64,000 bases of DNA from Hyaloscypha bicolor E (Eukaryota > Ascomycota > Leotiomycetes > Helotiales > Hyaloscyphaceae), in NCBI RefSeq assembly GCF_002865645.1, contig NW_020194518.1, positions 1,425,463 to 1,489,462 of the forward strand, given 5' to 3'. The notes under the pieces were generated by a model. The model was not told where the DNA came from, made no database searches, and worked only from the letters and a program-made list of their open reading frames with translations. Of this stretch, positions 35,917-49,089 are shown piece after piece; the first letter of the stretch is position 1, and every line of letters begins with the position of its first letter. The translations under genes were made by a program, and so were the position numbers.

Positions 35917-36665
35917 TCAACTCCACAACTTCGGCACCTCCCAACCAGCCCATTGCGTCCCATTAAACGTCCCATTTGTCGTTTTAAAAACCTTCGCATC
36001 GGCCTCCCCATCCAACAAAAACTTATCAAAGAACGCCGTTAACTCCGGCTGCTGCTCAGCAGGAAAAAGCACAATGGCTATGATTCCCATCCTGCGTGAA
36101 GCCCATATTCCGAGGCACCCCCAACGCCTCCCAAATCTTATGCGCAGCAGTCACACACCCATAACTACTTTGCGGGCTCAACCACACATAATCCGTGTTC
36201 TCGATCGCCAGGAGAGCACGAAGTATTGCGAGGTGCAAACGCAACAAAGGACTTCGAGAACCAGACGTTCTCGCGCACGATCTCGGCGGATGTTTGGACT
36301 ACGTATCCAGCTACTTGCTCGGTGTCTGAAAGTCTCCAGCAAGCATCGCCGCCTGAACCGGATTCTTGTGGGAGGGTGAGAGCAATTCCTTCATCGAGAG
36401 CGTCTGCAACTAGAGTGCCTTTTCCGTTCCGAGAGCAGCCTGTGATTGCTAGACACTTGGTGTTGATGTTTGCTTCTGGCATTGTCTCGAGTGCGTCGAT
36501 GATTCGACTCACGGCCCACGGCCAGGTTGTCATGGCGTTCACGCCGTAAAGATCATAGAATAATCTGATACCGCGACTCACGTTGGTGTTTTGTTGTGCA
36601 ATAACGCCGTCGCTCAAGGAGTGTGACGGCGGGATCAATGCAATGGTCGAAGGCTCAAAGTTCAA
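35917..36665 (-). pseudogene. Glucuronoyl esterase (CE15) pseudogene
   Basis: The minus strand gives a CE15 4-O-methyl-glucuronoyl methylesterase, an extracellular enzyme that cleaves lignin-glucuronoxylan esters. Visible are AVSRIIDALET, the nucleophile motif [43 protein letters not shown], and GNHSHCAF with the catalytic His. Breaks are loss and a frame shift between FVAFAP and LLAIENTDY near 36.22-36.25 kb, and an extra T in a T5 run near 36.07 kb after HSHCAF. Beyond that the true C-terminus (EQQPELTAFFDKFLL ... NGTQWAGW) continues in another frame to TGA at 35917. The N-terminal third is missing or unrecognisable next to the AT-rich block. No active product is possible. Confidence 0.85.
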
Positions 36666-36925
36666 AGAATCTCATGTATTGAAAATACTGAGCTGGGGGA
36701 CAAAGAAGGGAGGAATGCCTCGACCTTTTAGTATTGTCTTGCCCAAGCATTCCGGCTTAGCTTCATTTTGTACCTGTTTCCGATATCCTGTTCCTGGCAG
36801 ATCATGCCGTTACGCCAGCCGTCACAAGGAGATCCGGAATCGTTAGATAAGAAAAGAATTAAAGAATTTATTTTATGAATATTATTTTATAAGTAATTAT
36901 TATAAAGAGAAATTGAATTATAATA
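36666..36925. other. Junction between CE15 pseudogene and RIP block
   Basis: Normal-composition DNA changes abruptly to AT-rich sequence at about 36.845 kb. The left part may hold degraded N-terminal sequence of the CE15 gene, but I could not align it. Confidence 0.4.
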
Positions 36926-37052
36926 TAATAAAAATAATAAAAATAATAAAAATAATAAAAATAATAAAAATAATAAAAATAATAAAAAATAAAATAATAA
37001 AAATAATAAAAATAATAAAAATAATAAAAATAATAAAAATAATAAAAATAAT
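36926..37052. repeat. Tandem 9-bp AT microsatellite
   Basis: Tandem array of ATAATAAAA, about 13-14 units with one imperfect unit near 36.99 kb. It marks the left side of the RIP block. Confidence 0.85.
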
Positions 37053-40000
37053 ATATATTCGAGAATAGTATTTTAAAGAATAAATAATACTTAAGGTTTT
37101 ATAAAGCAGAAACCTTAAACTAAACTATATAATAAAATTGCTTAAATTACTTATTTATAGTATTTTTAGAAATACTATAATTATATACTCTTACTTAATT
37201 CTCTCCTTAATTCTTCTAATTTATATAACATTATTATTACTTCTTTATATTATTATATGTTTGGACTACCCTTAAATAGTTAGCTCTCGGGGCTCCTGGA
37301 AAAAAACTAGTTATATAAGGAATACCAGAATTGCCCCTTTCTAGAGAATCACATATTGGAATATAATTATATCTAAATCCTTAGAGCTTAGCTTAGAATT
37401 ATAAAAAGAATACTCGAGTATCTTTCTTTATATTTTAGTAATTCTGAGATATAAGGGGCTTTTATTATAATTTTTTAAAGCTCGGGAGAAAATCTAAAGC
37501 TAGTAGTTTCATAAAAGGTACTAAGAAAAGAAACCCTAATCTTATATTACTTTTCTCTCTTTCTTTTCTTTATTACTATAGATTTTTTCTGCTTTTATAT
37601 TTCCTATAGGCAAAACCGGCCTGCTTCTAACTTTATTATAGAGCAGGCTAAGCTATATAAAATTTGCTCTTACTATTAAGTTTGTATTTTTCTTTTTTTC
37701 TGGCTTAATTAACTAGTTAATAGGCCCGAAATACTACTAATTATATCTAGTAGTACTTTACCTTATAAGAACTTAATCTAAATATTCTTTCTATCTTCTA
37801 ATAATAATAATAGTTAATTACGAATATCTCTATAGACAAGTTAGCCCTATAGTACTAGTAACGGATCTATTAACTATCTATTATGGCCCTAGTTTATATT
37901 ATAGAGAATTCTCTTACTAACCTACTTACTATATAGCCTCTTACTTTTCTTTCTTATTTCTAGCTAGCTCCCGTATATATAACTAGTCCGCTTATAGGTT
38001 ATTATATAGCTTATAAAGCCCTTTATTTTAGCTATATAAATAATTACTTTAAGACCTATTATAAAAAAAGTAATATAATACTTCCTCTAATTTATAAGCT
38101 TTCTCTATATTTTTCTTACTTTTTTATAAATAATAACCTGCTTTACTAGGTCTTCCGAATAAATATCCGGATATATAATTATACTTTTGCCTTTATATTA
38201 ATTAGCTATAAAAAAAATACCCGGATTAATTTCTTTTATAGAATCTAGTACTTTTAGATTTATAATAAGCTCTTCTATTTCCAAGGCCTATTATAGCTTG
38301 CTTTATATAGCTTTTCTTTTATAATCCGCTTTTTATAACTAATATATGGGCTACTAACTTCTCTTATTTAGATTATATAGTTCTTTTATAACTTATAAAT
38401 ATATTTACGGATTATAATTTATTTATTATAGTTTATAAAATAGCCTATAAGTATTTTGCGAGCTAATAAACCAATTTCCGGATCTTATTTAATTCGTAAA
38501 TATACTTAATTCTTGAGTTAGGTACTAATTATTATTATAAGAATCTCCTAATAAATAATAAGATTATAGCTCTTATTTTAGATAAGTATACGGATATAAG
38601 CTATTATAATCTAATATTTATAATCTATAAGGCAGGCTATAAGTATTTATAAATATATATAATTAATATTATATCTTGTTTTTTTTATATAATAACCCGG
38701 GCTAGTATTATAATTTATAGTTATAAGACTATAATAGAACCTATTAGTAAATATAGCTAAAATAGCAAGTTTTTTATTAGTATTACCTCTATATTTATCT
38801 GGCCTTTTCTTTATTTTTTTATACTAGTTACCTTTTTTAGTAATATATTATTAATATATATATTACTTATAAGATTACCTTATTTAATTAGCTTTACTTA
38901 TATTAGTAAAATATTTATATAAATATATATATAGGACTTACGAATGTTCTAATTTATAAAGATATTTATATAAGTAATATTAGCTATTACTTTATTCTTT
39001 TATTAAGCTTTATAGATAGTAATTACTTTATATAATAACTTTTTTAAGACTTAATAGCTATTATATAATACTTTAGTAAACTAAGTATCTTTATTACTTT
39101 TATAGCTAACTTATACTAGCCTAAAATTATAGATTATTTTTTAAATAGGTAATAAGCTATTAATTATCCGGATTTCTTTTACCGGATTTTTATATTAAAG
39201 ATAAGAAAGCTATTTATAAACCTAAAGAATTATTTTTTTAGACTATATATAGGCTATATATATATAATTAAATACTAGAAATATAGCCTCTTATATATAT
39301 ACCTACTTTTATTTCTTAGGAAAGAAGCCGTTTTTTTAATTCCTAATTTAGTTAATAAAGTTATTTATACTAAGCTTCTAGACTTATTATAAGATTCTAT
39401 AAATAAACTTATAATTATAATAACTAGTTAGATATCTTATAAACTATATAGCCTTAAAAATAATCCAAAAGCCCTATATATAGTCTATAAGACGCCTATA
39501 GCCCTATTTATATATTAGAAAAGATTCCTTAAAGTATTTATAGCTATAATAATTATTTATAAAAATAAGTATTTCGAGTACTAGTACTAGAATAATAGCC
39601 ATATATTTATAGTCTATAAACCAGGCTTTCTAGGCCAGGAAGTCGTCCGTAATAATTACTAGGTTATTTTATATAACTTATATTTTTTCTAGAAGTTCTA
39701 TTCCTATATTAATATTAAAGTTTATACTTTTATATAAGTAATTAAGTATATTTATAAGTATATCTATAAAGAAATAAATTATATAACTATTATAGTCTCA
39801 GGAATAAATAATAAGATTATCTAATATTTTTAAGCTTAGTATATAGGCCTTATAAAGGCTTTCTAGTATTTATTTAAATATCTAATATACTAGGAGTTTC
39901 TTCTAGTCTAGTACTTAGTAATTTACTTCTCTAGATAATATATAGTCTATTTTATAAATAATCTCTTACTTGAGCAAATTATAGACCGGGCTATAAATAC

Positions 40001-42373
40001 TTATTTAATCTTAATAGCTTTCTTTAAGTATAATATAATATATAAAAATAGCTATTAATATCTCTATTACAAGTTCCTATAATATTTTATATAGGTTACT
40101 AAGACTCAGATATAGAAGCCTTATAAATAAGAATATAGTATTAGCTATATTTATTATTATAGCCCGGTTTTAGGTAAGCGGTTCTATTTATAGCTCTTAC
40201 TAATAGTTATATATGATTTATAGTTCTTTAATAAGCTTTATTTAGTTAAAAGTATTTATTATCTTATATATTATATTATTTATATTACTTATAGCTTAAT
40301 AAAGAATAATTAGAAGTAATTCTAGTATTTTAATAAGACTATTTTATTAATAACTAGCTATAATTTATAAATACTCTTTTTTATAGGTATTTACTAGTAG
40401 CTAATTACGAATATATAAGTAATCTGGAACTAGTATAAGAAGTATTTCTATAATAACTTAACTTATAAGCTAGCCTATAACCTATTAATTAACTTTTTAC
40501 TATTCTTAGTTAATTCTTATTATAATTACGGCTTCTTTTTACTTAGTCTTAGCCTTATAAATCTCTAGTAAATACTTATAAATATTACCCTGTCTAAAAA
40601 TATCTTTAATTAGACTATAAGTTACTATATAACTAATTTACGAGTTAATTATATCTATAAGATATTACTAGTAATTATAATATAAGCCTAGCTAAATATA
40701 AACTAGTACTTCTACTTTTAGATAATTATAATAGTAATTATAAATAATTTATAAATTACTTATTTCTATTTATAAAGCCCTAGTAAGACTAGTAAGATAT
40801 TTTTTTATAAAACTCTCTATTATTATTACTATAGCCAAGATAAGATAGTTCTATATATAATATTAATAAGTATTATAACTCTTTTTTTCTCGAATAAATA
40901 TATGTTTTATTTCTAGTTCCGGATTCTACTTAAGCTTAATAAGTTATTTATAAATATAATTACTAAGACTAGCTAGCTTAGGGCTCTCTTATATTCTATA
41001 GACCTAATTATCTGAAATAAGGTACCTATATAGTATAAGTACTATTTTAAGGTAATATATTAGCTAATAGTTAATTTATAATTAATTATAAATAATATTT
41101 TCTTTAGAGAAATACCTGTAATTTTCGAGAGAAACTTTATTCAGATTTTACTAATAGTTCTATATAATTTGCAGGCTAATATAATACGGGCCTGCTTATA
41201 GTAAATATGAATCTAGCTATAGCTTTATTAGTTATTATTATGGATTAATATACGGGTTTATAATAATTTATTTAAATAGGATTTTATAAACTAGATTAGT
41301 AATTTATTATATAACCTGTTTTTAAATAGGTAGATTATATTCTTGCCTTTTATTCTATATATCTAGTTAGTTATAGATCTAATTAATTATATTTACTCGT
41401 AAGAGTAACTTTTATAGGCCCTATATAATTACTAGGCCTTTAGTAAATAAGTAATTCTATTAACCCTAAATAATATAATCTATAAGCTTAACTAAATAAT
41501 CCTAGATATATTTCCTGGCCAGAAATAGATATATTTTATAGTAGATTTGGCTAATATAAATAAGGCGAATTCTGAAATTATAGAATTATTTCTAGAGATC
41601 TTATAAAATATCTATTTATTAGATCTATTTCTCTTTAGGCTATAACTTAAGATTAATATACCTATAATATTCTTACGAAATCTCTATTTATAAGAAGGGC
41701 TTTATAACGGGTTATAGATATTAATATATAGCTTTGGGAGGTTCTTAATTCGGGTATAGCTATTAGATAATAACTTTAATAGCTAGTTATAGATAATTTC
41801 ACGAATTAAGTTCTAGTTTATAAATTAGTAACTATCTTTTATACTTTCTTATAAGTAGTTTCTACTTACTTTATTCTTTATAATAATTATTAATAAGTTA
41901 TAAGGCTAGTTATTTAAGATAATAAGAATAGATTTATAATTACTAGTTTTTTCTTATAATTAGTTCTATATAATAGCTTTATAAGTTACTTTATAAATAG
42001 GGCTTTATATTCTTTTATTTCCTAATATAAATTATATAAATAATATAGTATATTTAGAAATATTATAAGGTCTTACTTAGCTTTTAACTTATTTATAAAT
42101 AACTTTATATACTTATAAGCTATTTTCCTTCTTATATTATTTATAAAAGGTCTATAAAGAATCTATATCTAATTTATATATTTAGCTAAAACCCTTTACT
42201 AACTAAGTTATATAATTTTAGCTAAAGCCTTTATTATATAATATATTTTCTTTAATTTTAAACTTACTCGAAACAAGTTTAGGGCAAAATTATTAATTAG
42301 CCCCGGAGCTTATATAGGGCTACTAATTAATAATTTTAGTAAAGCGGCCCTAAACTCGTTTATATAATATTAT
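37053..42373. mobile_element. RIP-degraded unclassified element, copy B
   Basis: AT-rich, CpA-depleted sequence collinear with copy C. For example 39.6-39.75 kb and 44.62-44.78 kb share long blocks around AGGCTTTCTAGGC, and 41.11-41.4 kb matches 1-290 and 46.13-46.4 kb. It ends with the hairpin at 42276-42356, followed at once by copy C, so B and C are head to tail. Relative to copy C the last part is about 1.2 kb shorter, and the GC-rich patch seen near 48.1 kb is missing. Reversing likely RIP changes opens minus-strand frames (for instance around 39.6 kb), but no family was recognised. The left boundary is uncertain. Confidence 0.65.
42276..42356. repeat. Terminal hairpin of element copy B
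   Basis: Outer arms AGTTTAGGGC (42276-42285) and GCCCTAAACT (42347-42356) and inner arms AAAATTATTAATTAG (42286-42300) and CTAATTAATAATTTT (42323-42337) are each perfectly complementary. The arm sequences differ from copies A and C, but the loop (CCCCGGAGCTTATATAGGGC) is shared. Confidence 0.7.
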
Positions 42374-45300
42374 TATATAATCGGATTACTTATTAAAAAT
42401 ACTAGTTATAGGATCTTACCTAAATATAAATACTAAAACTTCTAGCCTTATATAATTTATTCTAGCCTCCGTTTTTTCTTTTATTTAGCTAGTAAGCTTT
42501 CTTTTATTAAAAATAGATTTATTTCTCTATTTATTTTATTTATATTATAACTAGTATTATTTCTTATCTTAATTTCCCTAAAATTACTAGGGTAATACCT
42601 ATAGAACATATCTATATTATAGGGTCTTTTTCTTTTCTCTTTTTCTCTTTTTTTCTTTTTTCTTATAAAACTAACCTTTTTTTAGGCCTATTAGAGGAAA
42701 TACTAATCTGCTCTTACTAAGCTTAATTCTAATATATCCCGGTAAACTCATAATAGTCTATAATAACTAGTTATAGGCAGGAATAATAATCTATAGCCCC
42801 GTAAGTATATTTAGTAAACTAATATATAAATTAAATAAGACTATATTCTGGCTATAGTAAATTCTCTGGCTTTTCCTATATCTTCTAGCCCTTTTCTTTT
42901 ATTACTCGGCTTCTATTTACTATTTTAGCTTTTACTATCTTATAATTTTAGTCTAATAAATATTAAGTATAAGGATTATATAATAAAATACTAGATATTA
43001 GAGGTATTTATAGGTATAGGACAGAAGTTTAAGCTTTATTATAAGAGAAAGAATATAATAATAAATAAATTACAGGTATTCTTATTCTTTTTATAAGTGC
43101 TTTTTAAAGAAAATAATCTATAAGCTTATAGCTTTTATTAGAATATAAGAGTATATAATTCTATACTTGCTTTTATATTTATAAGCTATACTAAAAATAC
43201 CTATATTAACCTTTCTTATAGTTTTTACTATTTTTAGATTTATAGGAAGCTATTTTATTACTAGGAACCCTTAAAGCTAGGCTTATAGTAAGTTCCGGCT
43301 TTTACCTAACTATTTTTTTATAATTCAGATTATATAACTAATCTCTGGTTATAGTACTACCCGTAACTTAATTAAACTATTCTCTATAGCCTTTATAAGA
43401 TATTTATAGACTATAGTAATTTCTTTATATAAATTTATAAGATAATCCGGAAGTAATTAGCTAGCTAAATAAATTACTTTCGGATTTTTCTTAGCCTATA
43501 AATATACCTAATTCTTTAGTTTAAGGCAAATTATTATTATAAGAATCTTCTTATAGCTATAGAGCTAGTAAGAATTCTTTTAGATAAGTTTATAAATAAG
43601 AATTAATATAATATTTTTCTTATAATTTATAAGTCTAGTTATTAAGGTTTATAACTTTACTAAATAGCTATTACTTATATAATATATATATTACTTTATT
43701 ACGTATTTCTCTTTTTATATAATAAATATAGATAATATTATAAAATAATCTTATAGAATACTTATTATATCTATTAATAGATTTGTTTAAAATAGTAGCT
43801 TTTTTACTAGTTCCATTTATATACCTGTATTTATAAGATATTTCCTTTCTTTTATACTTATTAGCTTTTTTAGTAATATATTATAAATACTTTTATTATT
43901 TATAAAACTATATTTCTTAATTAGCTTTATTTATATTAAGATAAGATCCGTATAAATATATATAATAGTTTAGTAATACCTTAATTTATAAAAATATCTT
44001 ATTAGCTAATCTAGGCTATTAATTTATTTTTTCTTTTTCTTTTATAAGCGGGAATTAGTTTATATAATAGCTTTTTTAGGATTTAATAACTATTATTTAT
44101 TATTTTAGAAAGCCTATTTTTATTTTTATTTTTATAATAAATCCGTAATAATTAGAAATTATCTAGGAGCTAGATAGCTTATAATTTATAAACTAGCCAG
44201 ATCTAATTATTTATATATTTTAACTTAAGGTTTAGGAGCTTTTTATAGACTTAAAAAATCATATTTTTGAATAATATACGGGCTATATTTATATAATTAA
44301 GTACTAAAAGTAAGGGCTTTTATATTTATATTTACTTTTATTCTTATAAGTATCTAAAAAGTTTAATATATCTAAATATATAGATAAGATTATATATACT
44401 AAGCTACCGGATCTATTATAGGATTCTATAAATAAGCTTCTAGCCTTAATTATAAATAATATATCTTATAGTTTATATAAAAAGAATTATATACGGGCTT
44501 TATATATGATTTATAAAGAAGCTTATAGTCTATTAGTATATTTTAAGAAATTCCCAAAAGCTTTTATAAATTATATTATAATTAATAAGAATAATTATCC
44601 CGAATATTATTACTAGAATAATAAATAAATATTTATAGCTTATAAACTAGGCTTTCTAGGCTAGGAAATTATTTATAATAATTACTAGATTATTTTATAT
44701 AACTTATATTTTCTTTAAAAGTTTTATTTATATATTAATATTAAGATTTATATATTTATATAAGTAATTAAGTATATTTATAAATATATATATAAAAAAG
44801 TAAATTATATTATAGTTATAATTATAGCTATAAATAATAAGATTACCCGGTATATATATACCTGTTATATGAGTTTATATAAGGCTATTTAGTAGCTATT
44901 TGAATTTTCTATATATTAGGAATTTCTTTCTATTTAGTATCTTATAATTTATTTTAAAAAAAAGTAAATAATTTATTTTTTAAATAATATCTTTTCTATA
45001 ACTTTAGCTATAAAAATTATAAATACCCGTTTAATACTAATAGCCTTTTTTAAATATAATACTATATATAAGAATAGCTAGAAATATTTATATTTCGAGT
45101 TTTTAGCCAAATTTATATAAGCTCTAAAGATCCGGAAATAGAAATATTACTAGTAAGATAATAGTAAATAAATTAGCTATATATATTACTATAGCCCTAT
45201 TTCAGGTAAGTAATATTACTTATAGCTTTTATTTATAATTATTTGCGGCCTATAGTTCTTTATAGATTTATATTTAGTTAAGAGTATTTATTATCTAATA

Positions 45301-48300
45301 TATTAGGCTACTTATATTACTTATAGCTTAATAGAAAATAACTAGAAATAGTATTAGTATTTTAATAAGGCTATCTTATTTATATTTATAAATAGTTTAC
45401 GAATATTATTCTTAACTAGCCTTTATTAGTAGCTAATTATAGACCTATTAATAATCTAAAACTAGTATAAATACTATTTCTATAATAATTTCTAGTACTA
45501 GCTTATTTATAATAATAGTTTCCTATTTTTATTTCTTAACCCATATTATAATTATAGCCTTTTCTTACTTATATATAGGTTTATAAACTATAGGCTCTTA
45601 TTTTTTATCTAAAATTAGATTAGTAAATATTATTTCTTATTTATATTATATATTCTCGAGAACTAGATATTATTTATAATTATAATATAAGCCTAGCTTA
45701 ATTCTAATTAGTAATTATATTTTACGGAAATTATAATAACTATTAAATTAGATTTATAAATAGCCTATTTTTATTTATAAAGATTAAGAAATATAAGTAA
45801 AATATTCTTATATAAAGTACTTTACTATTACTTTTATAAGTAAGAATAAATAGTTCTTTATATAATATTTACAAGTATTATAGTTCTCTTATTACTAAAT
45901 AAATATATATCTTATTTCTAGTTTAAGATTCTAATTAAGCTTTATAAATTATTTATAAGTTCTATTATAAAGTAAAATATCTTTAGATAGATTCTCTAAT
46001 TTATAGATTTTATTATCTGGGACAAGATACTAATATAATATAAGTACTATTTTAAGATTATTTACTAGTTCTTAATAAATTTATAGTTTGTAATAAATAA
46101 TATTCTTTTTAGAAAAGTATCTATAATTCTTAATAAGAACTTTACCTAGATTCTTCTAGTTATATTATATAATTTATAAATAGATATTATTACTATATAT
46201 CTTTAATAATTATTTATTTAGCTATAGCTCAAGTAGTTCTATTTATAGACTAATATATAAGTTTATAAAGGCGAGAATAGCCAGGAGTTTATTTATTAAA
46301 TTAGTAAATTATCTAATAATCTAGACCCTAATAAAATAGTAATAATTCCGAACTATATAAACTAGCTAGTATTAATTATAAATCTAATTAGCTATATTTA
46401 TTCTCTAGAACTTCTTTTTCGGGCTATTATAAATTTATTAATTTTTTATAAATAGTATCTCTTAATTATATTAAATACTATAATCTCGGAGCTTAATATT
46501 TATATTTTTAGATATTTACTAGGCTAATTATAGATATACTAATTAGTAGATTTTCTAGATATAAATAAGTTTTTAGGTAATAACTTATATAAGCTATTTA
46601 TAAAATAGTTATAAAGTATTAATCTCTTTTTCTTATTATTATTTTAGCTTATTTTTAAGATTAGGGCTCTAATACTACTTTTATAAAATCTATATTTATA
46701 AGAGAATTTATATAATAGGACCCGAATAATAGTTATAAGCTTATAGATATATTATATTAAGGCCTACTTATTTAGAGGAAATTTTAATAACTAGTTATAA
46801 ATAATTTTATAAATTAAGCTATTTATTATAAATATTAGCCTAGGGATTATCTTTTCCCGGAAATAGTTCCTAGTTTATTTATATTTTATAATAATTATTA
46901 ATAAGTTATAAGATTAGTTCTTTTATATTATTAGTTTAGATCTATAAATACTCGTATTTATTTATAAGTAGTTTTATATAAGAGTTTCTTATATATTATT
47001 TATTAAAAGCTTAAGTATTTTTCTATTATATAAAAACTTATCTAGAATATTTAATATAACTTATCCTAAGGTTTTAGCTAATTTATTTTAGTATTTTATC
47101 TCTTATAGGTGCCTTATAAGTACCGGATAGCCTTATAAGTCGGGTTAAGGAATTTAGGGGTTTATAATTATTTATAACTACTTATAATTATTTATAACTA
47201 TTTATAATTATTTATAATTACTTATAAGTATTTATATCTATTTATAAATAACTTATAATTATTACTTTAAATATTTTAGGGCTTAAATAGACTAAGAATA
47301 TTATATTATTAGGTATTAAAAATATATATCTTTTCTAGATAACTTTTTATAGGATTTATAACTTTTTTTTTCTCTTTTTTTCTTTCTTTCTTTTTTTTCT
47401 CTCTCTCTTTTTCCCTTTCTCTTTCTCTCTCTTTTTCTCTTACTTCTTCCTATTCTCTAATACTAGTACTAAATAATTCGTTTCTTTTTCTTTTTCTAGT
47501 ACCTTTATCTCCTCTTTATAAAAAGCTATTAGCTTTCTATAAAGCTTAGTAAAACGGTATATTTTCTAAGAAAAAATAAATAAGTAGTAGTAGTAAGTAG
47601 TAATAGTATAGTAGGCTATTTATATATTAGTTAAGGTCTATAATAATTTATAGTAAGTATATATATATAAAGATAAGTTATTAGAAGTAACCTAGTTACT
47701 TATATAACTACTAGTAATAACCCGGGGAAGCAAGAGAGGGTTAGTAGGGGTAGGGGCGGAACCGGGACCGGGACTAGTAGTAGTACCTGGAAGTATTTAT
47801 TAAATTAGTTATAGTCCGTAAAATATTATATAAAAGTACTTATAGAAAAAATAGCAGGTATCTTTACTACTATAATAATAGTTAGTATAGCTTCTACTAA
47901 AAAAACTAGCTATAACCATATATACCGTCTATATATCCGACCTGCTAGTATAATATATATATCCGGCAGGATAAACTTGACTAACGAATTGGCTAAGCTC
48001 AGCCTCCAGGTTGGCAGGCCGGGCGGGGTTAGTAGTGCGGCCGGGCCGCAAGATAGGCATACGGCGGGCGGTGAGGAGAGAGAGGGAGGCCATAGTACGG
48101 GTGGGGCAGGGCGGGAGGGGCGGGCGGCGGCGGCGGCGGCAGGCCAGTAGCAAAGTTTGCTGCCGTAGCAGTAGTAATAGCAGCAGTGGCGGCGGCGGCA
48201 GTAGATAGTAGAGAAGACATTCTACGGACCGTAAGAAGCGTTACAGGCCAGGGGCAGGCCCGTAGCGGGTATAGGGGTTAACTTACGTGAGTGTATGTAT

Positions 48301-48557
48301 GAAGATGTTTATTAAAGGAAAGAAGCTTTGGAATTCGAAATTAAAACCTACCTTATTTAGCTTACCTGGAAAATTTTTAGCCTTCAAAAAGTGAATTTTC
48401 AAAGTGAATTTAAAGTCAGTAAAGCTGATATCCCTTAAATAAGTGCCTGAGGCATCCAATTAATCTCGAATCGAGATCAGGGCAAAATTAAAGACTGGCC
48501 CCGAAGCTTGCGTAGGGCCGCCAGGCTTTAATTTTAGCGAAGCGGCCCAGATCTCGT
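42374..48557. mobile_element. RIP-degraded unclassified element, copy C
   Basis: About 6.2 kb, the most complete copy, bounded on the left by the hairpin of copy B and on the right by its own hairpin and genic DNA. Mutation is heavy from 42.4 to about 47.7 kb and light from there to the right end, where CpA and CpG survive. The 47.98-48.25 kb segment is GC-rich (GGGCGGCGGCGGCGGCGG) and corresponds to 1.83-2.03 kb in copy A. A pyrimidine tract lies at about 47.36-47.45 kb, and a run of degenerate TATAATTATT repeats at 47.16-47.24 kb is longer than in copy A. No intact coding sequence remains. Confidence 0.7.
48472..48556. repeat. Terminal hairpin of element copy C
   Basis: Outer arms CGAGATCAGGGC (48472-48483) and GCCCAGATCTCG (48545-48556) match at 11 of 12 positions. 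Inner arms AAAATTAAAG (48484-48493) and CTTTAATTTT (48526-48535) are perfect. It retains the least mutated version of the loop, CCCCGAAGCTTGCG. Confidence 0.75.
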
Positions 48558-49089
48558 ACAGATTACACCACTACACTACTCTTAGCTCCTTCTTCTGTAC
48601 AAGAGGCGTCAGGCGGTAGTAGCAGCTTCGGACGGTCCAGGAATGTGGATGACAGCAGCGTGGTAGCGAACGCAATGACATTGGGACAGCAAGACAGGGA
48701 GCCAATATGGATCGATTTTCATCGAGGCGAAATGGAAAAGCAAGAAGCAGATGAAGTTGAACAGTTATAGAGAGAGTTGGGTTGTGTAAGCAGCGGCGTA
48801 TACATTGTTACGTTCATGGTATCACCAGCACCGGCCATTTATTTAACAGTATAGCCCGCCAGAGGTGAGAGAAGTTCGTAACACTATACACCTACAGCTA
48901 CCAGAGCCGTTGAGCCATTAGATAAACTCATTGATTTAGGTCAACAGCTTGCCTGGCTCACGGCATGCTTCAGGCTTCTGTCAAGTGTATTCGAATAAAG
49001 GAGTGACATGCAAAGGGAAGGACTGTCTTCGGAAAGTGTTGATCATAATCAAACCAAATGCCTCCATTGTATGCTTCAGTTATCTTCCC
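48558..49089. other. Intergenic flank between element copy C and the Hir3-Ssn6-like gene
   Basis: About 0.5 kb of normal-composition DNA containing the 3' UTR of the gene to the right. No coding signal or repeat was recognised. Confidence 0.6.

Noticed and set aside
36926..37052. Regularly spaced repeats that might suggest a CRISPR-like array
   Set aside because: It is a simple 9-bp AT microsatellite without spacers, in a fungal nuclear context.
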